The notes under the pieces were generated by a model. That model searched no databases. It was not told the DNA's origin and worked only from the letters and a program-made list of their open reading frames with translations. Positions 9,022-17,251 of a stretch of 64,000 nt of DNA are shown one piece after another. The DNA is from Acidimicrobiales bacterium (lineage in GTDB: Bacteria; Actinomycetota; Acidimicrobiia; Acidimicrobiales; RAAP-2): positions 30,045 through 94,044 of the forward strand of contig JADMIJ010000007.1 in NCBI GenBank assembly GCA_015478655.1. The letters are read 5' to 3'. Position 1 is the stretch's first letter. Every line of letters starts with the position of its first letter. A program made the translations under genes and the position numbers.

Positions 9022-10452
9022 ATGAATTCGCCAACGAAGACCCGCATCGGGATTCTCGTCGTGGCCTACAACGCCGCCACCACGCTGGCCAAGGTCCTCG
9101 ACCGCATCCCGGATGCGATCAGGCCGGACATCGAAGAGGTGATCGTCAGTGACGACCACAGCCAGGATTCGACCTACCTGGTAGGCCTGGGCTATCAGCA
9201 GGTCTCCGACCTGCCCATCACGCTCATCCGGCAGCCCGCAAACCTGGGATACGGCGGCAACCAGAAGGCCGGGTACGACCTGGCCATCGAGCACGGTCTG
9301 GATGTCGTGGTGATGCTGCACGGGGACGGCCAGTACGCGCCGGAGTCCCTGCCGGAGATGGTCGCTCCGATCGTGGACGGGAAGGCCGACGCCGTCTTCG
9401 GTTCGCGCATCATGATCAAGGGTGCGGCCCGAAAAGGGGGCATGCCGGCGTACAAGTACGTAGGCAATCGGATCCTGACGCGGTTTGAGAACGCGGCCCT
9501 GGGCACCAACCTGTCCGAGTTCCACTCGGGCTACCGGGCCTATTCCGTCAGCGCTCTCAAACAGGTTCCGTTCGAGCAGAACTCCGACGGCTTCAACTTC
9601 GACACCCAGATCATCATCCAGTTGCACGACGCGGGGATGCGCATCGTCGAGGTACCCATCCCCACCTACTACGGGGACGAGATCTGCTATGTCGACGGCT
9701 TGAGCTACGCCCGTGATGTGACCAGGGATGTGGTTGGCTACCGTCTGCAGAAGGCCGGGTTCGGGGACGGAAGTCGTATCGCCCTCAACGAGGAGTACCA
9801 ACTCAAGCCCAGCGAGGACAGCTCGCACGGCCGGATCTCAGCGATGCTGAGTGCTCGCTCACCGAGCAAGATCCTCGACCTCGGCTGCTCGGGCGGGCGG
9901 CTGGCCAAACGCCTGCGAGGGATGGGCCACCACGTGACCGGTGTCGATGTCCATGAGATCGACGGCGTCACCGATCGAACGGATGTCTTCATCAAGGCCG
10001 ACCTCAATGACGGCATCCCCTTCGAGGCTGGGTCGGGCTTCGACGTCGTGCTCGGCGCCGACGTCCTCGAGCACCTGGTAAATCCCGGAGCCTTGATGGC
10101 CCAGGCCCGAGACGTGCTGTCCCCCGACGGCGTAGCCATCTTCTGCGTGCCCAACATCGCCCACTGGTACCCGAGGACGCGATCGACTGTGGGGATGTTC
10201 GACTACGACCAACGGGGGATCCTCGACTCGACCCACCTTCGCTTCTTCACCCGTCGCAGCATCCGGAAGCTCATCGAGCGCCAGGGCTATTCGATCCAGC
10301 GGATCGAGCCGGTCGGCCTACCCCTCGATGCGATGGGTGTCGAAGGCACCAAGGCGCACGTCCTGCGTCTGGTCGACCAGGTCATGCTGGCCCTCTGGCC
10401 CACCATGTTCGGTTATCAGTTCATCGTGGAGGCGACGCCGAGCCCCTCATGA
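9022..10452 (+). CDS. Fusion: GT2 glycosyltransferase (polyprenyl-phosphate type) + SAM methyltransferase
   Basis: Residues 1-240 form a GT-A domain of the dolichol/polyprenyl-phosphate mannosyltransferase type (ILVVAYNAATTLAKV at the start, SDDHSQDST, then HGDGQY as the D-x-D-like metal site). Residues about 265-470 form a class I methyltransferase (ILDLGCSGGRLAKRL, then GADVLEHL). Each half looks complete. The fusion implies sugar transfer and methylation of the same acceptor. No transmembrane tail follows, so the GT half must work at the membrane surface. It sits near the GT4/methyltransferase/toroid operon and probably serves the same polymer or glycolipid. Fold calls are firm, pathway is inference. 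Confidence 0.88.
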   Translation: MNSPTKTRIGILVVAYNAATTLAKVLDRIPDAIRPDIEEVIVSDDHSQDSTYLVGLGYQQVSDLPITLIRQPANLGYGGNQKAGYDLAIEHGLDVVVMLHGDGQYAPESLPEMVAPIVDGKADAVFGSRIMIKGAARKGGMPAYKYVGNRILTRFENAALGTNLSEFHSGYRAYSVSALKQVPFEQNSDGFNFDTQIIIQLHDAGMRIVEVPIPTYYGDEICYVDGLSYARDVTRDVVGYRLQKAGFGDGSRIALNEEYQLKPSEDSSHGRISAMLSARSPSKILDLGCSGGRLAKRLRGMGHHVTGVDVHEIDGVTDRTDVFIKADLNDGIPFEAGSGFDVVLGADVLEHLVNPGALMAQARDVLSPDGVAIFCVPNIAHWYPRTRSTVGMFDYDQRGILDSTHLRFFTRRSIRKLIERQGYSIQRIEPVGLPLDAMGVEGTKAHVLRLVDQVMLALWPTMFGYQFIVEATPSPS

Positions 10453-10504
10453 TGGCCCCGGTTCCTCCGGCCCGGCCCTGTGGTTGCGCGGGGCCGTGCT
10501 CTCG

Positions 10505-11092
10505 TCAGCCCCGGACCAGCGTGAAGAGGGAGTAGACAGCGAAGCCAGCCAACAACACTCCGCCGGCCTTCCGGATGACGGCCAGGGGCAGCACCCGCAG
10601 CAGCGCCTTGCCCCCGAAGGCGCCGAGGGCGGCCACGGCGGCCAGGCCGGAGAAAGCGCCGACGAACACGGCAACGGGCTGATGGTACTTGGCCGCCAGG
10701 TTGGCGGTGAGGATCTGGGTGAGGTCGCCGAACTCGCCCACGAAGATGACCACGAAGGCCAGCGAGGTTGTCCGGAGCCATGTGCGAGCCGAGTCAGCCT
10801 CCGCCTCTCCTTCCGCCTCCGCCTCCTTTTCGGGGACCAACAGCAGGTAGACGGCGCCCCCGGCGAAGAGCAGCGCCGTCACCGCCTCGATCCAACGGTG
10901 GGGGAGAAGCTGCAGCAACTGACCCAGGGCTACGGCCAGGGCGGCATGGATACCGAAAGCCATGGTGGCGCCCAACCACACCAGGACAGGTCGGTATCGG
11001 CTGCCCATGATCAACGTGGCGATCATCGTCTTGTCTGGCAGCTCCGCCATGAAGATGATGGCAAACACGGTCAGGACGATGCCCAGTTGCAC
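10505..11092 (-). CDS. TMEM165/GDT1-family cation transporter
   Basis: 195 residues with six hydrophobic segments in two repeats of three, the family's fold. The two signature motifs, consensus E-x-G-D-(K/R)-T, appear as AELPDKT near residue 16 and GEFGDLT near 116. The glycine of the first and the basic residue of the second are substituted. Family members move Mn2+ or Ca2+, often exporting Mn2+ in bacteria. An acidic Glu/Ala-rich loop (about 87-98) joins the repeats. Start is GTG. A 16-bp tandem duplication lies immediately upstream. Confidence 0.88.
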   Translation of the reverse strand: MQLGIVLTVFAIIFMAELPDKTMIATLIMGSRYRPVLVWLGATMAFGIHAALAVALGQLLQLLPHRWIEAVTALLFAGGAVYLLLVPEKEAEAEGEAEADSARTWLRTTSLAFVVIFVGEFGDLTQILTANLAAKYHQPVAVFVGAFSGLAAVAALGAFGGKALLRVLPLAVIRKAGGVLLAGFAVYSLFTLVRG

Positions 11093-11094
11093 TG

Positions 11095-11126
11095 CTTCAG
11101 GTTAGGGACTCTTCAGGTTAGGGACT
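11095..11126 (-). repeat. 16-bp tandem duplication abutting the GDT1-family start
   Basis: Two exact, adjacent copies of CTTCAGGTTAGGGACT (plus-strand reading) end 2 nt before the GTG start of the transporter. They lie within the probable 5' leader or promoter, so they may be paired binding sites or a recent slippage duplication. Confidence 0.7.
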
Positions 11127-11177
11127 CGCCGCCGCCCAGCTGGATCACCTCATCCGGGCACCCGAGGTGGCCCACGA

Positions 11178-11194
11178 CCCCCGCAAATCGGGGG
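11178..11194 (-). terminator. GC hairpin downstream of pepN
   Basis: CCCCCG-CAAAT-CGGGGG is a perfect 6-bp stem with a 5-nt loop about 90 bases past the pepN stop. There is no T-run, so it would be a weak or Rho-assisted terminator at best. Confidence 0.3.
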
Positions 11195-11281
11195 CGCCGG
11201 CCTGCACGCCCGATGGGCGACGTCCGACCTCAGACCGAGGACCATCCGATGGACGGGGCCAGTCCCAAATCAGCTGAAGGC

Positions 11282-13903
11282 CTACCGGGGAGGCAAGCCC
11301 AGCGCCTCGGCGAGGGTGGCGGCCAGGCCCCTGCTCTCCCGTTCTCCGAAGGCTACATTGACGGCCAGCCGTTCGAGGATCTGCTCCACCGTCTTGCCCC
11401 CTGCCGGGAGCGGATGGGCCTCGACGAAGTCGGTCACCTGGGCGGCGAGCTCGGGTGGCGCGCAGAGGCCGCGCACCCCCTCGAGCATGCGGGGGAGAAT
11501 GTTGGAGGGGAACTTGGCCACCACGGCGTCCCAGTCCTCGGTGATGCGGTGCCAGGCCGTCGGTCCGGTGACCCGGTTGGCGACCAAGGACTGCAGGACG
11601 AAGGGCGCGTTCTGGGTCCGGACCTCGGACATGGCCAGGTCGAAGGTCCGCGAGGCCAGGCCGAGGTCAGTGAAGGACGCCAGGGCGTAGAGGTAGCGGT
11701 TCTCCTCCTGGGGGGTGACGGGGGACCGGTAGTGGGAGAGGAACGCCTCGTACTCGGAGACCCCACCCGTGCCGGCCACGATGTCCAGGACGGCCGACTC
11801 GGTGTCCGGGTGGAGCGCAGAGGACCCCGCGGCCGCGAACCGACGGGCAGCCTCGGCCTGGATGTCGGGGTCGTCGCCGATGGTCCCGAGGGTCCGGAGC
11901 ACGGACGCCCGCAACGACGGGGTGCGCTCACCGTCGTCGTCCCTGGGGTCCCACCCGAGATCACGGGCGAGCGGACCGAGCAGGGCCCGAATGGCCTGGG
12001 CCAGCACGGGACGGTCGAGGTCGGGTACCACCCGGTCGAACAGGCCCAGGGTCCCGAGCACGACGGACCACACGCTGGGATCGCCTTCGGCCGAGTCGAC
12101 GAGGGCCCGTGCCAAGCGCAGCACATCGGGCAGCAGAGCCTGGCCGGCGAGGGCGGCGGCCCAGGTGTCGGACACCAGGTTGTACCGCTCCAACGGCTCG
12201 AGGTCGGCCAGCCGGCCGGCCAACCGCTCGACGGCGGCGGTGGGGTAGGCGACGCGGAAGTAACCCGAGCCGCCGGCGTTCACCACGCAGGGCCCGGCTC
12301 CGCCGTCGCCGTCGGTCCTGCCGGTGGGCCCTTCGAGGAGGACCGGCAACGGATCCTCGCTGTCGCCGTCGAGCCACCGTGCCAGCACGGGGACCTGCCA
12401 CCCCGAACCGATGGCGCCGCCCGGGTCCCCCCGGTAGGAGAACGGGGTCTGGGCCAGCGAGCCGTCGTCGCCCACACGGACCAGCGGATAGCCGCCCTGG
12501 TTGATCCACGTGTCCATGATGGTGCGCACGGCCCGTCCGCTGGATCGTTCGAGTGCATCCCACAGGTCGGAGGTCTCGGTGTTGCCGTGGCGGTGGGTCG
12601 TCAGGTAGTCGTTGATGCCCTCGCGGAAGACGTCCGGTCCGACGAACTGCTCGAGCATGCGGAGCACGCTCCCGCCCTTCTGGTACGTGAGGACATCGAA
12701 CATCCCCTGGGCCTCCTCGGGGCGACCGACGGGGAATTCCACGGGGCGGGTGGCGTGCAGGCCGTCGACGGCCATGGCCGCCTCCCGCTCGACACCGAAG
12801 CTGACCCACCGCTGCCATTCGGGGCGGAAGGCATCGACGGCCAGCACCTCCATGAAGGTGGCGAACGCCTCGTTGAGCCAGATCCCGTTCCACCACTTCA
12901 TGGTGACCAGGTCGCCGAACCACATGTGGGCGACCTCGTGGCAGATCACGTCGGCCACCCGCTCCAGCTCCACCCGGGCCGCCTGGGCCGGGTCGACCAG
13001 CAGCACCGACTCGCGGAAGGTCACGCACCCGAGGTTCTCCATGGCGCCGAAGGCGAAATCGGGGATGGCCACCAGGTCGAGCTTGTCGGCCGGATAGGGG
13101 ATGCCGAAGTAGTCGGTGAAGAAGTTGAGGGCGTGGGCCCCCACGGCCAGGGCGAACGGGGTGAGTACGCCCTTGCCGGGTGGATGGACGATGCGCAGGG
13201 GCACGCCGTTGACGTCGACCGGGTCGGTGGCCTCGAGCGGGCCGACGATGAAGGCCACCAGATAGGTGGACATCACCATGGTCGGGGCGAAACGCACCCG
13301 GCGCTTTCCGTCGGGCTCCGGGGACTCCTCGACCACCGAGCCGTTTGAGTAGGCGGCCAGTGCCTCGTCGACCACCAGGGTGATCTCGAAGGTGGCCTTG
13401 AGCTCGGGCTCGTCCCAGCACGGGAAGGCCCGGCGGGCGTCGGTGGACTCCATCTGGGTGGTGGCGATGGTGTGGTCCACGCCGGCCTCGTCGGTGAAGG
13501 TGGACCGGTAGAACCCGTGCAGCTTGTCGTTGAGGATGCCGGTGAAGGCCAGGTGCAGGGTGGCCGGCCCCGGCACGAGCGGCTCGGAGAAGGTGAGGGT
13601 GGCCCGCTCCTCGTCCGGATCCAAGTCGATGGCCGTCGGAGCCAGCGCGTACCCGCCATCGGGATTGCCGTCGTTGAGCTCGGCGAAGGTGATCTCGAGC
13701 TCGGCGGCATTGAGGGTGATCGTCGGCGTGGACTCCTCGACCGTGACGTCGATCTCGATATCGCCGGCGAAGGTGGCAGCCGGCAGGTCCGGCGTGAGCA
13801 CCAGCCGGTAGGCGTGGGGACGGACCGATGTGGGTAGCCGGTAGGCGGGGGTGCCGTTGGGTCCGTGCGTGCCGGTGGGGTCGTCGGTTGTCGGAGCGCT
13901 CAT
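11282..13903 (-). CDS. pepN: M1 family aminopeptidase N
   Basis: A zinc metallopeptidase that removes N-terminal residues from peptides in the cytosol. 873 residues in the usual order: N-terminal beta-saddle, thermolysin-like catalytic domain, and an ERAP1_C-type helical domain. The exopeptidase motif GAMEN is at 286-290. The zinc site is HEVAH (H322, E323, H326), with the third ligand E345 in WLNEAFA. No signal peptide. The ATG lies 6 nt after a TAGCCT element, suggesting a leaderless mRNA. The gene diverges from the sugar kinase with only 22 bases between start codons. Confidence 0.96.
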   Translation of the reverse strand: MSAPTTDDPTGTHGPNGTPAYRLPTSVRPHAYRLVLTPDLPAATFAGDIEIDVTVEESTPTITLNAAELEITFAELNDGNPDGGYALAPTAIDLDPDEERATLTFSEPLVPGPATLHLAFTGILNDKLHGFYRSTFTDEAGVDHTIATTQMESTDARRAFPCWDEPELKATFEITLVVDEALAAYSNGSVVEESPEPDGKRRVRFAPTMVMSTYLVAFIVGPLEATDPVDVNGVPLRIVHPPGKGVLTPFALAVGAHALNFFTDYFGIPYPADKLDLVAIPDFAFGAMENLGCVTFRESVLLVDPAQAARVELERVADVICHEVAHMWFGDLVTMKWWNGIWLNEAFATFMEVLAVDAFRPEWQRWVSFGVEREAAMAVDGLHATRPVEFPVGRPEEAQGMFDVLTYQKGGSVLRMLEQFVGPDVFREGINDYLTTHRHGNTETSDLWDALERSSGRAVRTIMDTWINQGGYPLVRVGDDGSLAQTPFSYRGDPGGAIGSGWQVPVLARWLDGDSEDPLPVLLEGPTGRTDGDGGAGPCVVNAGGSGYFRVAYPTAAVERLAGRLADLEPLERYNLVSDTWAAALAGQALLPDVLRLARALVDSAEGDPSVWSVVLGTLGLFDRVVPDLDRPVLAQAIRALLGPLARDLGWDPRDDDGERTPSLRASVLRTLGTIGDDPDIQAEAARRFAAAGSSALHPDTESAVLDIVAGTGGVSEYEAFLSHYRSPVTPQEENRYLYALASFTDLGLASRTFDLAMSEVRTQNAPFVLQSLVANRVTGPTAWHRITEDWDAVVAKFPSNILPRMLEGVRGLCAPPELAAQVTDFVEAHPLPAGGKTVEQILERLAVNVAFGERESRGLAATLAEALGLPPR

Positions 13904-13909
13904 TCGGGC

Positions 13910-13919
13910 AGGCTACCGT
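13910..13919. promoter_or_regulatory. Overlapping bidirectional -10 element between pepN and the PfkB kinase
   Basis: AGGCTACCGT reads TACCGT on the plus strand, 6 nt before the GTG at 13926, and TAGCCT on the minus strand, 6 nt before the pepN ATG. One 10-bp element thus appears to serve as -10 for two divergent leaderless genes. The same ten bases recur at 15710-15719 between another divergent pair. Confidence 0.5.
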
Positions 13920-13925
13920 CGGACC

Positions 13926-15053
13926 GTGCACAGTGACCTCCAATCCAGTGATTCTCCCCAACTTCCCGATGCCGGTGGCGACGGCGTGACGGAGGGGGGC
14001 GACGATGCCGTGATGCCGGCGACGTCGGGCGGCACGGCCGAGTCCCCGTCCGGTCCCCGGCTCGATGTGGTGGCCATCGGCAACGCGCTGGTGGACGTGC
14101 TGGCTTCGGCCAAGGACGAGGACCTGGATGGCCTCGGTCTGGTCAAGGGGACCATGGCCCTGGTCGACCAGGCCCGGTCTGAGTCCATCTATGCCGCCAT
14201 GGGGCCGGCCACCGAGGCCTCGGGAGGATCGGCCGCCAATACGGCGGCGGGGGTGGCCGCTCTCGGGGGTCGGGCGGCCTTCCTCGGGCGGGTGGCCGAC
14301 GACGGCTTCGGCATGGCGTTCACCCACGACATCCGCTCGATCGGGGTGGCCTTCGATCCGACGCCGGCGCCGGCCATCCCCGGGGAGGCGGTCACCGGCC
14401 ACTGCCTGGTGCTGGTGACCGGAGACGCCGAACGCACCATGGCCACCCATCTCGGCGTGGCCTCCGATTTCGGGTCGGTCGACCTGCACGGTGGCCACCT
14501 CTCGTCGACCCAGGTCGTCTACCTCGAGGGCTACCTGTGGGAACAGCCCTCGGCCAAGGCGGCCATGCGGGAGGCGATCGAGGTTGCCCACGGCAACGAT
14601 GCGGCGGTGGCCCTCTCGCTGTCGGACCCGTTCTGCGTCGAGCACCACCGGGCGGAATTCCTCGAACTGCTCAAGGGGGACCTCGAGATGGTCTTCGCCA
14701 ACGAAGACGAGATCACACTGCTGTTCGGAGCGCCCGACTTCGACGCGGCCGTGGGAGCGGTCACGGAGACCGGGGTGCTGGCCGTCCTCACCCGCGGTGC
14801 CGCCGGATGCGTGGTGGTCACTGCCGCGGGAGCGGTGGAGGTCCCGGCCGTCCCCGTCGAGCGGGTGGTCGACACCACCGGCGCCGGTGACCTCTTCGCG
14901 GCCGGCTTCCTCTACGGGATCACCAACGGGCTCTCCCCAGAAGCGTCCGCCCGTCTGGGTGGGTTGGGTGCCGCCGAAGTCATCTCCCACGTCGGCGCCC
15001 GGCCCCAGGCCGACCTGCGGGCCTTGGCGGTGGAGGCAGGTCTGTTCAGCTGA
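13926..15053 (+). CDS. PfkB-family carbohydrate kinase (adenosine kinase-like)
   Basis: A ribokinase-fold ATP-dependent kinase of a sugar or nucleoside. The fold starts at LDVVAIGNALVDV and includes the first PfkB signature region (GGSAANTAAGVAALGG). The C-terminal anion-hole signature DTTGAGDLFAAGF carries the catalytic base Asp. Homologues with this start are often labelled adenosine kinase. Substrate is not certain. The GTG is chosen from the divergent -10 element 6 nt upstream; it adds about 40 low-complexity residues. An ATG at 14013 behind GGAGGGGGG is a good alternative and gives a more usual N-terminus. Confidence 0.88.
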   Translation: MHSDLQSSDSPQLPDAGGDGVTEGGDDAVMPATSGGTAESPSGPRLDVVAIGNALVDVLASAKDEDLDGLGLVKGTMALVDQARSESIYAAMGPATEASGGSAANTAAGVAALGGRAAFLGRVADDGFGMAFTHDIRSIGVAFDPTPAPAIPGEAVTGHCLVLVTGDAERTMATHLGVASDFGSVDLHGGHLSSTQVVYLEGYLWEQPSAKAAMREAIEVAHGNDAAVALSLSDPFCVEHHRAEFLELLKGDLEMVFANEDEITLLFGAPDFDAAVGAVTETGVLAVLTRGAAGCVVVTAAGAVEVPAVPVERVVDTTGAGDLFAAGFLYGITNGLSPEASARLGGLGAAEVISHVGARPQADLRALAVEAGLFS

Positions 15054-15093
15054 GCGGTCCTGACGGAGCGACGCCAGGACCCGGCGTGGCCAA

Positions 15094-15699
15094 TCAGGTG
15101 GGGGGAGACTGGGCCGGGCGGAAGGCGAAGGGCAGGTCGCCGATGCGCACCAATACCGAGGCTACCGAACGCCCCAGCGGAGCCAGGGCGTCGTCGAGGC
15201 TGGCCGGGTTCTCGAGCAGGCTCTCATCGAGCTGGCAGGATCCCTCGTAGGAGACCTCGATGGCGCATTCGGGGCTGTCCCCGCTGTCATCGGGCAGGAC
15301 CTGCTCGATGGTGGCAGACCCGCGGACCAGCGGTTCGTCCCCCAGCACCTCCAGCTTGTCCGGGAGCACCTCGATGAGGGGTGCCACCTCGGGGATGCCG
15401 GCAAGGCCCTGGACCCGGAAAGCGATCTCCACGAGCACTTCGGGGAGCTCGTCGGGCTCCTCGCCGATGGCCCAGCTCCGGTAGGCGGTCTGGCTCCATG
15501 TGGGCCAGTCCAGGCTGGTGTCGACCCGGATCCGCGCCGGGCGCTCCTCGCCCGGGAGGCTGTACGAAGTCTCGAAGCTCACGTCCCCCAGGAAGACATC
15601 CACTTGAAACCGCTCTTCGACGGCCTGACGCTGCAGCAGCGCGGCCTCGAACGCATGGCGGTGCGAGCCGACGAGTTGGGTGAACACGTGGTCGAGCAT
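15094..15699 (-). CDS. Conserved hypothetical protein, 201 aa
   Basis: A soluble acidic protein with no signal or membrane segment. It opens MLDHVFTQLVGSHRHAFEAA and continues with alternating beta-like segments. I do not recognise a characterised domain. Coding is supported by even composition and by the shared divergent promoter with the phosphodiesterase gene: TAGCCT lies 10 nt before this ATG. The frame continues upstream of the ATG only as antisense of that gene, so the short form is preferred. It is convergent with the PfkB kinase. Confidence 0.7.
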   Translation of the reverse strand: MLDHVFTQLVGSHRHAFEAALLQRQAVEERFQVDVFLGDVSFETSYSLPGEERPARIRVDTSLDWPTWSQTAYRSWAIGEEPDELPEVLVEIAFRVQGLAGIPEVAPLIEVLPDKLEVLGDEPLVRGSATIEQVLPDDSGDSPECAIEVSYEGSCQLDESLLENPASLDDALAPLGRSVASVLVRIGDLPFAFRPAQSPPT

Positions 15700-15709
15700 G
15701 GCGGGGCAG

Positions 15710-15719
15710 AGGCTACCGT
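15710..15719. promoter_or_regulatory. Second overlapping bidirectional -10 element
   Basis: The same AGGCTACCGT as at 13910-13919. Plus strand TACCGT is 7 nt before the GDPD ATG. Minus strand TAGCCT is 10 nt before the hypothetical gene's ATG. The two start codons are 27 bases apart. Confidence 0.5.
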
Positions 15720-15726
15720 TCTTCTC

Positions 15727-16617
15727 ATGCCCCCCTCCTCCGATCCGCCCAAGCGCTCGGCGTGGGTGGATCGCCGGGTCATCGCCTACGCCCACCAGGG
15801 AGGGGCCTGGGAAGCCCCGTCGTCTACGCTGCATGCCATCGGGGCCGCCGTCGGAGCCGGGGCCACCGGTATCGAGCTGGATGTCCACGCCACCGCGGAC
15901 GGCCAGTTGGTGGTGTGCCACGACGCCACGGTGGACCGGACCACCAACGGGAGCGGCCTCATCGCCGACATGCCGTTCGACGCGCTGCGTACGCTCGACA
16001 ACGCCTACTGGTGGGCGCCAGGGGCGGATACCACGCCCGGGCTCGAACCCGACGGCTATCCGTTCCGAGGGCGTGCCCCCGACGATCGTCGTTTTCGCAT
16101 CGCCCTTCTCGAGGAGGTGCTCGAGGAGTATCCCGGGGTGGTGCTCAACCTGGACATCAAACAGACTGCGCCGGTCGTCGCCCCCTATGAGCAGGCGCTG
16201 GCGGCCATGCTCCGCCGCTTCCGTCGGGTCGACGACGTGATCGTCGCCTCTTTCATCGACTCGGCCACCGACGCCTTCTCCTCGTTCGCCCCGGAGATCC
16301 CGACCTCGGCCGGGACCGGGGCCGTGGCCGGTTTCTTCCAATCGGTGCGGGCAGGCGAGACGCCCGCTCCCCTGCGCCACGTTGCCCTGCAGGTGCCGGC
16401 CAGCTACGGCGACGTCACGCTGGTCGACCTGCCCTTCGTCGAGGTGGCCCACGAGCAGGGACTGGCCGTCCATGTCTGGACCGTGGAGGAGGAGGAGGAG
16501 ATGGAACGGCTGTGCCGGCTCGGGGTGGACGGGATCATCACCGACCGGCCCTCCGCCTTGGTAGCAGTGCTCAACCGCCTCGGTTCCGCCTGGCGGGTGC
16601 CGAGCCGACCCCGGTGA
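15727..16617 (+). CDS. Glycerophosphodiester phosphodiesterase
   Basis: Hydrolyses glycerophosphodiesters to glycerol-3-phosphate and an alcohol. 296 residues of TIM-barrel. YAHQGGAWEAPSST contains the first catalytic His (the family usually has H-R-G; here H-Q-G). ELDVHATADGQLVVCHD holds the metal-binding E-x-D and the second catalytic His. VHVWTVEEEEEM and GVDGIITDRP close the barrel. No signal peptide, so it acts in the cytosol. A hairpin follows at the stop codon. Confidence 0.92.
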   Translation: MPPSSDPPKRSAWVDRRVIAYAHQGGAWEAPSSTLHAIGAAVGAGATGIELDVHATADGQLVVCHDATVDRTTNGSGLIADMPFDALRTLDNAYWWAPGADTTPGLEPDGYPFRGRAPDDRRFRIALLEEVLEEYPGVVLNLDIKQTAPVVAPYEQALAAMLRRFRRVDDVIVASFIDSATDAFSSFAPEIPTSAGTGAVAGFFQSVRAGETPAPLRHVALQVPASYGDVTLVDLPFVEVAHEQGLAVHVWTVEEEEEMERLCRLGVDGIITDRPSALVAVLNRLGSAWRVPSRPR

Positions 16618-16634
16618 GGGACCCGGTCCTCACC
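16613..16634 (+). terminator. Stem-loop overlapping the GDPD stop codon
   Basis: GGTGAGG and CCTCACC pair around an 8-nt loop, and the stem includes the TGA stop. No T-tract follows. Plausible terminator against the convergent bL37-like gene. Confidence 0.35.
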
Positions 16635-16784
16635 AAGCCTGGCTCCGTGCGACGATGGCGGCGGGTGCCAGGACGGGAACGGGTTGGTCGGCGAGCAGCC
16701 GACGCGGTGCAGAACCGATTGGCTCTGTCGGCTCAGGTGTGGACCGATGGGCGGGCGGCGGGACGGACGACAGACCCCAGAGGG

Positions 16785-16868
16785 TCAGCCTCGCCCGCAG
16801 TTGGGCTTCTTGCCGTGGTTGGCCTTCTTCTTGGCCCGGAGCTTGCGCTTGTTGGTTCGTTTCGACAC
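16785..16868 (-). CDS. Small ribosomal-type protein resembling bL37
   Basis: A 27-residue, very basic protein from a GTG start: 12 of its residues are Lys or Arg. Its core KKANHGKKPN is close to the K-A-N-H-G-(K/R)-(K/R)-P-N core that I recall for actinobacterial bL37, a roughly 24-residue protein of the mycobacterial large subunit. A TACCAT -10 lies 9 nt upstream of the start, consistent with a near-leaderless mRNA. It is too short for most gene finders. The C-terminal CGRG extension is unusual. Homology is judged by eye. Confidence 0.7.
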   Translation of the reverse strand: MSKRTNKRKLRAKKKANHGKKPNCGRG

Positions 16869-16921
16869 AGTCCGGAGATGGTAGTCGTTCCGGCGCCCGG
16901 GCATTCACCGGGGGTGGGCCG

Positions 16922-17251
16922 ATGACCTGGCTGCTGCGGGACGGGGACGTGTTGGCCGCGGCCGATGTGGCGGCCGGTGTGGCCGGGCGGACCCGGGGCC
17001 TCATGGGCCAGTCCGCCTACGAGGGCGCCATGGTGCTGCCCCGGACCCGGTCGGTCCACACCTTCGGCATGCGGTTCGCCGTCGACGTGGCCATCTGCGA
17101 CAAGGACATGGTGGTGGTGGGGGTGACCAGGCTCCGACCGTGGCGGATCAGCGTTCCCCGCCGGGGAGGACGCTCGGTGGTCGAGGCCCAGGCCGGTGCG
17201 TTCGAGCGCTGGGGGCTGAAGGTGGGCGACAAGTTGGAGCTCCGGGGGTGA
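16922..17251 (+). CDS. DUF192 family protein
   Basis: 109 residues matching the DUF192 pattern: RTRGLMGQ, then MVLPRTRSVHTFGMRFAVDV (the H-T-F-G-M-R segment is diagnostic), and a terminal beta-strand pair. Function is not established. Actinobacterial members lack the lipoprotein signal of other DUF192 proteins, as here. It shares a 4-base overlap (GTGA) with a possible upstream start of rsmI, so the two are probably co-transcribed. Confidence 0.85.
   Translation: MTWLLRDGDVLAAADVAAGVAGRTRGLMGQSAYEGAMVLPRTRSVHTFGMRFAVDVAICDKDMVVVGVTRLRPWRISVPRRGGRSVVEAQAGAFERWGLKVGDKLELRG

Noticed and set aside
10328..13348. 1006-codon plus-strand open frame opposite pepN
   Set aside because: It is the antisense shadow of pepN and the GDT1-family gene. 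Its protein is Gly/Arg/His-rich without domains, while the minus strand gives a textbook M1 peptidase.
11961..14990. 1009-codon minus-strand open frame crossing pepN and the PfkB kinase
   Set aside because: Spurious long frame from high GC. It covers pepN out of frame and the kinase antisense, and the translation is Arg/Pro/Gly/His-rich.
15700..16473. N-terminal extension of the 201-aa protein
   Set aside because: The extension lies entirely antisense to GDPD. The ATG at 15699 has its own -10 element.
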